Below are positions 25,875 through 33,606 of a DNA stretch of 64,000 nt, piece by piece. Made by a program: the position numbers and the translations under genes. The stretch lies in the NCBI GenBank assembly GCA_028291515.1, contig JAQGHU010000022.1:186001-250000 (forward strand). Direction: 5' to 3'. The notes under the pieces are model-generated. The model worked only from the letters and a program-made list of their open reading frames with translations. It ran no database searches and had not been told where the DNA came from. Within the stretch, counting starts at the first letter, position 1. Each line of letters begins with the position of its first letter. The DNA is from Schlesneria sp. (GTDB taxonomy: Bacteria; Planctomycetota; Planctomycetia; Planctomycetales; Planctomycetaceae).

Positions 25875-26309
25875 ATGTCCCATCGATCCTGGTCACGTGC
25901 AATTGGACTGGTGCTCCTCTGTGGTGGTTTGAATTGTCTCCTCGCTGGCCAGGCCTCTGCCCAGTTCAAACAGGGACCAAGGCAACAGATTCGGCAAAGC
26001 TTCCGCGATCGTCCAACGGTGAGCCCCTACACGAGCTTGCTGAACAATGGTGGTGGCGGTGGTGGCGGGGGAGCGGCCCTGAATTACTACAACATTATCC
26101 GGCCACGTCAGCAGGCCTCGAGAGTGGCTCGTAGTTTGAGCAACGAGTTGAAGTCGGTCGAATCCAATGTGAAATCACTTGAGCAACGAGAACCGCAAAT
26201 GCTTGGCCCGTCCGAAGTGATTTCGACGGGCCGGATGGCCCCCACAGGTCACCCGACGGCATTCAACAGTTTGGGCAGTTACTTTCCTGGCGCGCCTCAA
26301 TCAAGGTGA
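25875..26309 (+). CDS. Small secreted protein, unknown
   Basis: 144 residues from the ATG at 25875, which has AGGAAGAG upstream. Signal peptide ends QASA. The mature part is basic, with a run of eight glycines (~58-65), then a helical, charged stretch (SRVARSLSNELKSVESNVKSLEQRE) that could form a short coiled coil. No family recognised. It lies 80 bp after the wza-like gene and before another small secreted gene; both may be accessory to polysaccharide export. Confidence 0.7.
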   Translation: MSHRSWSRAIGLVLLCGGLNCLLAGQASAQFKQGPRQQIRQSFRDRPTVSPYTSLLNNGGGGGGGGAALNYYNIIRPRQQASRVARSLSNELKSVESNVKSLEQREPQMLGPSEVISTGRMAPTGHPTAFNSLGSYFPGAPQSR

Positions 26310-26387
26310 AGCGAACGCAGGTCTTCATGATTTCTGGTAGACGCTCCATTGAGAATCGGTGGGCGTGAACTTTGGAAAGGATTCCAT

Positions 26388-26846
26388 ATGCACAACCTTC
26401 AAGGCTCTGCATTCTCGTTAAGATCGACTTGGATCCGGGTCGCCATCGTGTTTGCGGGTCTGGCGCTGTCTGTGCAAGACTTGTCCGCTCAGGAGTATGG
26501 AGTAATTCCAGAATCCGAGTTGATGGAGTCCGATTCGTCGTGGGGGCTATTCTGGAGCAAGTCGCGAGCCATCCGCTATGGTTCGGCGTTGACGCATTGC
26601 ACACGGCTGTATCAACGTCACATCCCGGCTTTTCCACCAGTGTGTCATCCCAGTTTCGGATATCACAATCCGTGCTGGCGACAGGTTCCAGTTGATCACC
26701 GTTGCCAATCTTGTGAAATCGTGCCTACCGGCTGGACGACAGAATCGATGCCGATCGCACCAGTACCGGCCTCGCCAGCGGAAGTGCCACCGGCACCGAA
26801 TTCCAATTTTGTGCCGACCCCCGCCAGGCAGACCGTCCCCAGGTGA
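26388..26846 (+). CDS. Small secreted cysteine/proline-rich protein, unknown
   Basis: 152 residues; GGAAAGG precedes the ATG at 26388. Signal peptide ends LSAQE. The mature part has five cysteines, including Cys in HCTRLY, VCHPSFGYHNPCW and HRCQSCEIV. The Pro-rich tail (PVPASPAEVPPAPNSNFVPTP) resembles cell-wall or surface linkers. Family not recognised. It ends the plus-strand export group and is followed by a shared terminator. Confidence 0.65.
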   Translation: MHNLQGSAFSLRSTWIRVAIVFAGLALSVQDLSAQEYGVIPESELMESDSSWGLFWSKSRAIRYGSALTHCTRLYQRHIPAFPPVCHPSFGYHNPCWRQVPVDHRCQSCEIVPTGWTTESMPIAPVPASPAEVPPAPNSNFVPTPARQTVPR

Positions 26847-26980
26847 GAATCGAGTGGGGCGTGAACGCCGCACCGAGACGGCCGGCCCGAAGCTTTAGGG
26901 ACGTGCCTCACAACCGAAGAGGGGTTGGATTGAAGCCCCCTGAGCTTTGCTGAGATAAGACGTAGGCCACATCAACGAAA

Positions 26981-27006
26981 GAAGCCGCTCGTTTCCGAGC
27001 GGCTTC
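26981..27006. terminator. Bidirectional terminator between convergent genes
   Basis: Perfect 11-bp stem GAAGCCGCTCG / CGAGCGGCTTC with loop TTTC. It lies between the plus-strand secreted gene (ends 26846) and the minus-strand PEP-CTERM gene (ends 27043). On the minus strand TTTC follows the stem. Confidence 0.75.
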
Positions 27007-27042
27007 CCTGATTGCGTTTGCTGAAACGTCTAATCAACAATC

Positions 27043-27684
27043 TTAGACAGCAGACTTAAATCGCTTGCGGTAGCGAGCGAAAGCGATACCGATCCCGCCC
27101 AAGCCCAGCAGGGCCATCGACGAAGGCTCGGGAACGACTGGGGCTGTATCGAGAGTGATCGTGACAGGGATATTCTGGGCTCCAGCAGCGCCACCGTGTG
27201 TCAGAGCGATCTTACCGATCGAGATCTCGAACTCGCCGCCGCGACCGAAGAAGACGTGGACTGGTGAAGTCATCACCAGTGTGAAGTCAGGGCTGGAATC
27301 ACTTACTAGTCCGGTTGTGGCAGTCCCGACCATGGTCAGATCGACTGTTCCGATCAGTGGGTTGGTGAAAGTCAACGTCACAGTGTAGCCAAGGCTATCG
27401 GTTTCGCCTGGAACGATGTTAGTTTCCGTAGCGGAAAACTGAATCGATCCTGCATTGAAACTGTAGAAATCGCCGGGAGCTGAAAGTTCCACAGCTGACG
27501 GGGCTGGTGCTGTCGTTGTCACCACGCCCAACAACTGTCCCCTGGATTCCGGGGTATCAGTCCCAATGCCGGACCCTGGGCTGACGGCCACATTGCTGAT
27601 GTCGAAGATAACGCCTGCGTTGGCCTGGCTGCTGAACAGCACCGCCACAGCGGATGCCAAAAAGAGACTCTTCAAGAATTTCAT
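27043..27684 (-). CDS. PEP-CTERM sorting-domain protein
   Basis: 213 residues from the ATG at 27684, which starts a clear signal peptide (MKFLKSLFLASAVAVLFSSQANA). The C-terminus is a canonical exosortase-sorting signal: VPEPSSMALLGLGG, a hydrophobic helix (IGIAF), then the basic tail ARYRKRFK. The body is a beta-rich secreted domain (SIQFSATETNIVPGETDSLGYTVTLTFTNPL). It is the likely substrate of the exosortase at 36119, which would cleave near the PEP motif at the cytoplasmic membrane and attach the protein to the surface matrix. Confidence 0.93.
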   Translation of the reverse strand: MKFLKSLFLASAVAVLFSSQANAGVIFDISNVAVSPGSGIGTDTPESRGQLLGVVTTTAPAPSAVELSAPGDFYSFNAGSIQFSATETNIVPGETDSLGYTVTLTFTNPLIGTVDLTMVGTATTGLVSDSSPDFTLVMTSPVHVFFGRGGEFEISIGKIALTHGGAAGAQNIPVTITLDTAPVVPEPSSMALLGLGGIGIAFARYRKRFKSAV

Positions 27685-27779
27685 AAATCGGTTCCAATCG
27701 CTCAAAACGGAATGTTTAGAATAGGCCGACAGCCAAAAATGGTCTGTCGCAACCACAGTCAAAGACAAGTCATTGCTGA

Positions 27780-28274
27780 CTAGGCAATGTGCCCTTGCGG
27801 CGGTCGCATCAAGCCTGAGCGAGGTGCGTCTGGAAGGAACTGAAACGATGTTCGGTCGAGCCAGTTGATCAATGTCCATCCAGACAATGCGGTGGAATAT
27901 TCGCAGATTGCGACCGTGACGGATTGTGGTCCGGTCGTGGAAGATCCCGATGCACCCGTATCATTGGAGCATCCATTCGGAAAGAAGTGAATCTGCCAGA
28001 ACAGAGCAGCAGTCGCCAGCGGGGAAGAGTCACCGATCGATTCGGAACCTGCCGCCATGGAGTCGTCGGAGCCAGGTGCCAAGATGGACGAGTCTGGCAT
28101 CAACTCAAAGTCGTGCAGCGATGCAGTCTTAACAAGGTCCGACGCACTTGGTGAGAACGATTCAAAAATCAGTGCGGCGTGTGCGTTGGTAGAGAAGGCG
28201 CAAAGACTCACCGCGGTCGCCAGAAGGAGCGACTGGATGGAGGCCATCCGGAATTGGTGAGGTTGAATAAACAT
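27780..28274 (-). CDS. Small secreted protein, unknown
   Basis: About 164 residues from an ATG at 28274 (28277 and 28247 are alternatives). Signal peptide SIQSLLLATAVSLCAFSTNAHA is convincing. The mature part is Ser/Asp-rich (SDDSMAAGSESIGDSSP) with two cysteines and no PEP-CTERM tail; the C-terminus ends abruptly. No family recognised. It is upstream of, and codirectional with, the PEP-CTERM gene. A dyad at 28373-28388 upstream of it is shared with the exosortase promoter region. Confidence 0.6.
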   Translation of the reverse strand: MFIQPHQFRMASIQSLLLATAVSLCAFSTNAHAALIFESFSPSASDLVKTASLHDFELMPDSSILAPGSDDSMAAGSESIGDSSPLATAALFWQIHFFPNGCSNDTGASGSSTTGPQSVTVAICEYSTALSGWTLINWLDRTSFQFLPDAPRSGLMRPPQGHIA

Positions 28275-28372
28275 CATTTCACGATCGCTGAGAACATAAG
28301 GGTCAGCTACTCCTCCGAGAGTAACAATTACACCGGAGTACTCCATGACTAGTTACACAATCCGAGCCGTTC

Positions 28373-28388
28373 TACGGTCATCCGAAAA
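28373..28388. promoter_or_regulatory. Candidate operator shared with the exosortase gene (copy 1)
   Basis: Contains CGGTCATCCGAAAA, identical over 14 bp to 37331-37344. Here the dyad half is degenerate (ACGG-TCAT-CCGAAA). It lies ~100 bp upstream of the secreted-protein start at 28274. Confidence 0.4.
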
Positions 28389-28442
28389 TCCGTGAATTGA
28401 CGATACCGTTGTGGCATACAGGTCGTTGTTGTGAACTACGAC

Positions 28443-31400
28443 TTACTGGCCCAGGGTGGCTCGCAGATTGGCATAGAGCGGACGTTCTAGCGGATGCAGC
28501 GTCTGATCCACCAATCCCTGATCAATGGCCCGATTCAACGCTCGTTTCGCAGCTTCGGTCTGCTTGAGTTGGGCACAGGCCAGAGCAATGTGGAAGTAAC
28601 GTTCGGATGATTCGCCCTCTTTGGTGCTCGCTTCGAAGTCGGCAAGAGCATTGGCAGCGCCATTCGCGGCGAGGTAGACCAGTCCTCGAGTATCGAGCAG
28701 TGCCGCCTTCTGCGGAGTTAACTCGATCGCTTGTTGAATCAACCGCATGGCCTCTTTGCTATCGCGGCCGGTCATCGCCAGGATCACGGCCAGGTTGTTG
28801 AGTGCGGGGATGTTGTTGGGGTCGCGCTGCAAGACCTCCGTATAGAGTCGGACGGCGCCGTCGTAGTCTGTCCGCCAGCTCATCAAGTCGGCCAGAACGA
28901 GCGTTAAAACAGCCTTGTTGCCTGTCGGTCCAGTTGCCGCCTGTATCAATTGTTGCAGGCGAGCCAACTGCGGCGGCGTCGTGCGAGCGTTCTTCATCAC
29001 ACCGATGCAGATGGCGGCAATGAATTGCGGCGGTGCGGCGTCGGTGTTCTGCTCCAGAATCTCGAGCGCCAGATCGACTTGATCGATGTGTGAGTAGAAC
29101 TCGGCGAGCGTCAATTTCTCCAGTGGACCCTTTGTCGCGAATTGTTCGTATAGCAGCTTGGCCTCGGCTGTGAAACTCGCGACCTCTTCCGTCTTCAGAG
29201 CCCCCTTTTTCGACTTGCTTAGCTTCAAGGCGAATTCCTCCAGCCGCTTGGCTCCCCAGAGAATGGGCTGGACTCGTTCTCCGCCGCGGTTCTCAGGAAA
29301 CGTGCGCTGTGACGCCTCTTTGACGAAGGCAATCGCTTCGGGATATCGACCTTTCCCAAACAGGAACTGCGCGCGCAGATCTGCCGTGCGCAGATCATCG
29401 GGGGCCACCTTCTGCAACTTGTCGAGCCAGTTCTCGGCATCCGTCGTTTCATCGGAATCCAGCAACAATTGCAAATACGCAGCGATGAACCGTGCATCGC
29501 CACCATTGCTGCCCAACAAAGTTCGAAATTCTGAGCGTGCTTTCGAGCGGTCACCGACCGTCAGGCAGAGCCGCGCGAGCAGGAATCGATCTTCCACCGC
29601 CGTGTCCGATTCGTGCGTCAGCAGCTTCTGGAGGATGTCAATTGCCTCTCGTCGCTGTGCCACAGATGGTTGTCGAGCCAGGATCAACGCTTTCACGCGT
29701 TGGTCGGTCGTTGTTTTGAAGCCCGATGCCAGGTTTCTGTCAATCAGAGTCAATGCCTCAGTCATGCGCTCGGCAGTTCCCTGGTTCGACAGTGCGATTG
29801 CAAGCTGTTGGGTGGCCCATCGTCGATCGCGATCCGTGGATTTGTCCCTGCCATTGTTGACGATCTTTCGAAGCAGTGGTTCGATCTCGGCCGCGCGCCC
29901 CGTCTTCAGTTGGAATTCAACAATGCGTCGGATGACAACCATATTGTCCGGAGCTTGTTCGAGAGCGGTTTGATACCGTGATCGAGCGAGGTCGGTCTTT
30001 CCAATCAACTCGTAGCACTGCGCCACAGCCAGCGATGCCTGGTCTTTTGTCATGGCCTTCTCGGCCTCGATGACGACGTTCTCGGCCTTTTCCAATTGGT
30101 TCGCTCGCACAAGGACTTGCACTAGCGCAATCCAGGCTTCGGGGGCATTGCTGTCCGATTCGATCACTTTGCGAAGCTGTTGCTCGGCCTCATCCTGCCG
30201 CCCCAGAACCCCCAGCACTTGAGCGAGCCAGACTTTGTCGCCCGCACTATCAGACTCGCGAGCCAATTGCTCGGCCAGGTCGAGCGCGCGTGAGGTGTCG
30301 TTGAGTCGCATCGAGATTTCGGACGCGGAGCGGATCATGTCCGAGGTCACCAGACTCTGTCGTTCCTGCAGGCGGCGAACGATTTGATCGGCCTCAATAA
30401 ATCGGCGCTGACTGAAGAGCAGCGAAACAGTCTTACTGAGGATGACTGGACTTCGTTCGCCGAGCGTGATGATCGCTTCTTGCAGTTGTTCGATCGCTGC
30501 AGACAAATCACCACTTTGAGTTTCAACTTCCGCGAACAGCAGCGGTATGCGGACCCAGGCGGGACGCTGCGTCTTGGCTTTGACCAGATGGAAACGAGCC
30601 TGGGACAGTAGTTCCTGGTTCGGTGACAGTTCAGACAGCAATGTCAGACGAACCGCCTCACCATAGTGCCACAGCGGACCTTCACCTGTGATCCTCTTCA
30701 CTTCTTCCAGAATTTCGCCCATCAGCTTTGGCTGCTTGGCTCGCAGGGCAACATCGAATAGCAATAGGCGAATCGACAAATCGGTGGGTTGCAGCGTGGC
30801 CCCCAGACGACCTTGTTCCTCAGCGTTCGGAAAGTCGCCGATCGCCAGGAACATCATCGCGAAGTTCCGCACGAAGACAAACTGTTCCTGATCAGTCCAA
30901 TTCGGCGAAGGCTGAGCGACCTGCTTCAAAGTGTCGCTCGCTTTGGCTCCATATCGATGCATCAGGTATCGTCCCTTGACGATTCGCAATGTGACGTTGT
31001 CGCCGAACTTCTGTTCTGCGGCGGTCAGGCACTGCTCAACCTGATCCCACTCGCGAGCAAGTTGAGCTAATGTCGTTTGCACGATCCAAAGATCGATTTC
31101 GCCATCGTTCTGTGACTTCGCTTCCGCAATCAGCTCTGCCGCTTTGTCATTGAGTCCCATCGCCACGAGCTTTTCGGCGCGGAGGATCGAGACCTGCGTT
31201 GAATGGGAAGTCTGACGCTCGACCCAGCTCAACACGTCATCGAATTCACTCCAGTCCTGCTCGGACTTGGATTGTCTGGCCGTCAAACGGAATAGACATT
31301 TCGCCAGTTCAATGCCCGCGGCGGGCGGGGCACCAGGAATGGACAGGATCCTGCGATATTCATCTGACGCCTGTCGAACGAAATTTCCGGCAAGGAGGGC

Positions 31401-32735
31401 TTCGGCAAGTCCGACACGTCCAGGAATCCACTGTGGATCAAGCGTCACAGCGCGTCGGTAACAAGCGAGCTGTTGGTCTGCGGAATCAGTTTCGCGATAG
31501 GCTTTGGCGAGCAGGACGTCGGTTTGCTTGACCAGATTGGGCCAATCCTGCAGACGAGGCCGAATCGTGTCGAGCCGTTGGATAGCGTCCAGCCATTGCC
31601 CCGCCTGGATCAGCAGTCGTGCCTCGAGATACCCGATCAACTCTGGCGGCTGGCCGGCGATTCGTAGCTGATCAATTTCCGTCGCAACTTCCGCGGTGGC
31701 TCGTTGATCAATCAGATAGTTCGCCAGGTTCCAGCGCAGGTCGCGGTCGCGCGGGACGGCTGCCACACCGCGTTTTAGTGCTTCCAATGCGGACTTGGGA
31801 TTCGCGGTCGCGGTCTCCACGTCTGAGAGAGCCAGGTAAAATCTGGAATCTGTTCGATGAAGTTCCAGCCCCTTCTCGATCGTCTGGCGAGCTTCGTCGT
31901 ATGACTGCTGCGCGATCGCCACGCGAGCGCAGAAAGCCAATACGTCGGCCGACTCGGGAGCGAATTCACGTGCTCGTTGCGCGTCCGCCGTGATCTCTTT
32001 GAGTTTATCCTGGCGAGCCGTGACGTTATTGGTGGTCTTGTTTTCGCGGGGTTCCGACGTTGCGTCTGCCTGATTCAACTGCTGCAGCAGCCACAGGCCG
32101 CGATTCAGATACGCCTGAAAATTCTCTGGATTGCTGGCGACCATCTGATTGATGCAGGCCGTCGCCGCGGCCGGATTCTTCAGCTTAGTGGTCTGAAGTG
32201 AAGCGAGCAACCCGTAGCAGCCGAGTCGATCGGGCGAATTGGCGATTGCGGTCTTGAACATCTCCTGCGCTTGGACATACTCAGATTGAGAGAACAGGCA
32301 GATCCCTTTCAGTTCCCAGAGTTCGCTGTCCTCGGGAGACTGCTTCAGCAATTCATCGAGATTTGACCGTGCCTCGGGAAAGCGGGCCAATTGCATGGCG
32401 AGTCGGACCAGTGTGCGCCGAACGTCGGCCCGTTCCGGTTCATTTCGCAAGACCTTCTCTAAGGTCATGTACGCCGGCTCGACGCGGCCCAGTTCGGCCA
32501 ATTGCTTTCCGTAAAGAGCCAGCCCTTCGATGTCATCGGGGGCGAGCTTAATGTAATTGCGCAGGTCTCGCAGTGCCTCGGCCGGGCGATGCTCTGCTTC
32601 GGCTCGTCGCGCTTCTCGCAGGAAGACCGAGGCGATGCGCGACATCTGATAGCCGTGCAGCAGGTGTGTCGCACCACCGACCATGATGACGGCAACCATC
32701 AAGATGGCGACTCGACGCAAATTCAATCTTCGCAT
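28443..32735 (-). CDS. Giant TPR-repeat protein of the exosortase/EPS locus (PrsT-like)
   Basis: 1430 residues. An N-terminal transmembrane anchor (~10-28, AILMVAVIMVGGATHLLHGY) is followed by about 1350 residues of tetratricopeptide helices from end to end, for example AYMTLEKVLRNEPERADVRRTLVRLA, GAVRLYTEVLQRDPNNIPALNNLAVIL and AMRLIQQAIELTPQKAALLDTRGLVYLA. Large TPR proteins (PrsT-type) are a usual component of PEP-CTERM/exosortase exopolysaccharide loci. It is directly downstream of the EpsI-like gene. A probable periplasmic scaffold; the partner is not visible. Confidence 0.9.
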   Translation of the reverse strand: MRRLNLRRVAILMVAVIMVGGATHLLHGYQMSRIASVFLREARRAEAEHRPAEALRDLRNYIKLAPDDIEGLALYGKQLAELGRVEPAYMTLEKVLRNEPERADVRRTLVRLAMQLARFPEARSNLDELLKQSPEDSELWELKGICLFSQSEYVQAQEMFKTAIANSPDRLGCYGLLASLQTTKLKNPAAATACINQMVASNPENFQAYLNRGLWLLQQLNQADATSEPRENKTTNNVTARQDKLKEITADAQRAREFAPESADVLAFCARVAIAQQSYDEARQTIEKGLELHRTDSRFYLALSDVETATANPKSALEALKRGVAAVPRDRDLRWNLANYLIDQRATAEVATEIDQLRIAGQPPELIGYLEARLLIQAGQWLDAIQRLDTIRPRLQDWPNLVKQTDVLLAKAYRETDSADQQLACYRRAVTLDPQWIPGRVGLAEALLAGNFVRQASDEYRRILSIPGAPPAAGIELAKCLFRLTARQSKSEQDWSEFDDVLSWVERQTSHSTQVSILRAEKLVAMGLNDKAAELIAEAKSQNDGEIDLWIVQTTLAQLAREWDQVEQCLTAAEQKFGDNVTLRIVKGRYLMHRYGAKASDTLKQVAQPSPNWTDQEQFVFVRNFAMMFLAIGDFPNAEEQGRLGATLQPTDLSIRLLLFDVALRAKQPKLMGEILEEVKRITGEGPLWHYGEAVRLTLLSELSPNQELLSQARFHLVKAKTQRPAWVRIPLLFAEVETQSGDLSAAIEQLQEAIITLGERSPVILSKTVSLLFSQRRFIEADQIVRRLQERQSLVTSDMIRSASEISMRLNDTSRALDLAEQLARESDSAGDKVWLAQVLGVLGRQDEAEQQLRKVIESDSNAPEAWIALVQVLVRANQLEKAENVVIEAEKAMTKDQASLAVAQCYELIGKTDLARSRYQTALEQAPDNMVVIRRIVEFQLKTGRAAEIEPLLRKIVNNGRDKSTDRDRRWATQQLAIALSNQGTAERMTEALTLIDRNLASGFKTTTDQRVKALILARQPSVAQRREAIDILQKLLTHESDTAVEDRFLLARLCLTVGDRSKARSEFRTLLGSNGGDARFIAAYLQLLLDSDETTDAENWLDKLQKVAPDDLRTADLRAQFLFGKGRYPEAIAFVKEASQRTFPENRGGERVQPILWGAKRLEEFALKLSKSKKGALKTEEVASFTAEAKLLYEQFATKGPLEKLTLAEFYSHIDQVDLALEILEQNTDAAPPQFIAAICIGVMKNARTTPPQLARLQQLIQAATGPTGNKAVLTLVLADLMSWRTDYDGAVRLYTEVLQRDPNNIPALNNLAVILAMTGRDSKEAMRLIQQAIELTPQKAALLDTRGLVYLAANGAANALADFEASTKEGESSERYFHIALACAQLKQTEAAKRALNRAIDQGLVDQTLHPLERPLYANLRATLGQ

Positions 32736-32775
32736 GGCGTATCACCCAGAAGGGAAAAGCTTCTTATTTTTTATC

Positions 32776-32881
32776 TTTTAACCGCGTGGGCATCGCCCCG
32801 TGCGTGATTTGCAATTCGTCGGCTTGATCGTTTGAGGCAGCCAATGTCGATTCGCGCCGGGCGATGCCCACGCTGTTAAAA
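32776..32881. repeat. REP-like inverted repeat / possible bidirectional terminator
   Basis: Arms AACCGCGTGGGCATCGCCC (32780-32798) and GGGCGATGCCCACGCTGTT (32859-32877) pair with one mismatch and are extended by TTTT / AAAA outside. Each arm also has an internal GGGC-ATC-GCCC hairpin. It fills most of the gap between the EpsI-like gene and the TPR gene. Confidence 0.8.
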
Positions 32882-32885
32882 AACA

Positions 32886-33530
32886 TTAGGAGCCTGTGCC
32901 AGTCATTTCGTGCTGCAGGAGCAAGGCAAAACGCTCGATTCGGGGCAATCCGGCATCCAGGCTGGCGGCCGAGGTCTGTAGCAGAATCTTGACTGTCGCT
33001 GGCCACTGGCGTTGGCCCCATAGCCCCCGATGAACGCGTCGTGCTTCGCTAACAGAATTGAAGTACGACGTCCCCATCTGGTACCAGTACGCCACGACAA
33101 TCCGCTCCCCTTGCTTCTCGCAAAGCATGGTGATGAACGGCAGCGAGCCTTGCGACGTGGTGATGACGACTTCACGCTCACTCAGGATCGTCCAGCCCGA
33201 ATTGGTGTAGCAGAGTTTGGGGACGTGCGGAGCCACTTCACTGACAGTCTCCGGTCGCAACCAAGCCGAGACGTTGGTGGTCACCGAAGTCCCGTCTCGA
33301 TCACGATAGACGCGATTCATTGATTGTTGAGCGTTCAGCATGCGAGCAACGCTCTCGTCGATCGGAATGTCTTCGCCACGCCAACCTTCCAAGTCCAGTG
33401 GGATGGCTTGCAAGTCACGGCTCAGCGGAGTCACTTCAAACGTATAGCCATCTTGAACCCACAGAGTTCCAAAGTAACAGACAGCCATCACGGCGGCCGT
33501 CAAACAGATTCGACGATCGAGTGCTCGCAT
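32886..33530 (-). CDS. EpsI-family exosortase-associated protein (DUF3485)
   Basis: 214 residues; GAGG lies about 8 nt before the ATG. An N-terminal transmembrane helix (~9-24) is followed by the EpsI/DUF3485 domain: PLDLEGWRGEDIPIDESVARML, VPKLCYTNSGWTIL (the P-x-x-C-x..GW signature) and VVAYWYQMG. EpsI is either fused to or encoded next to exosortases in EPS loci; its function is uncertain. It lies between the Wzc-like and giant TPR genes. Confidence 0.88.
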   Translation of the reverse strand: MRALDRRICLTAAVMAVCYFGTLWVQDGYTFEVTPLSRDLQAIPLDLEGWRGEDIPIDESVARMLNAQQSMNRVYRDRDGTSVTTNVSAWLRPETVSEVAPHVPKLCYTNSGWTILSEREVVITTSQGSLPFITMLCEKQGERIVVAYWYQMGTSYFNSVSEARRVHRGLWGQRQWPATVKILLQTSAASLDAGLPRIERFALLLQHEMTGTGS

Positions 33531-33606
33531 CTATGAATCCTCAAATACTCAATTTGTATTGTATGGCAGCGAACTGTGGTCGGAGAATGTCACCCGCTGT
33601 CGTTCG

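Noticed and set aside
29158-29973. 271-residue plus-strand ORF inside the giant TPR gene
   Set aside because: Ser/Arg-rich translation antisense to clear TPR helices; no start context or motif.
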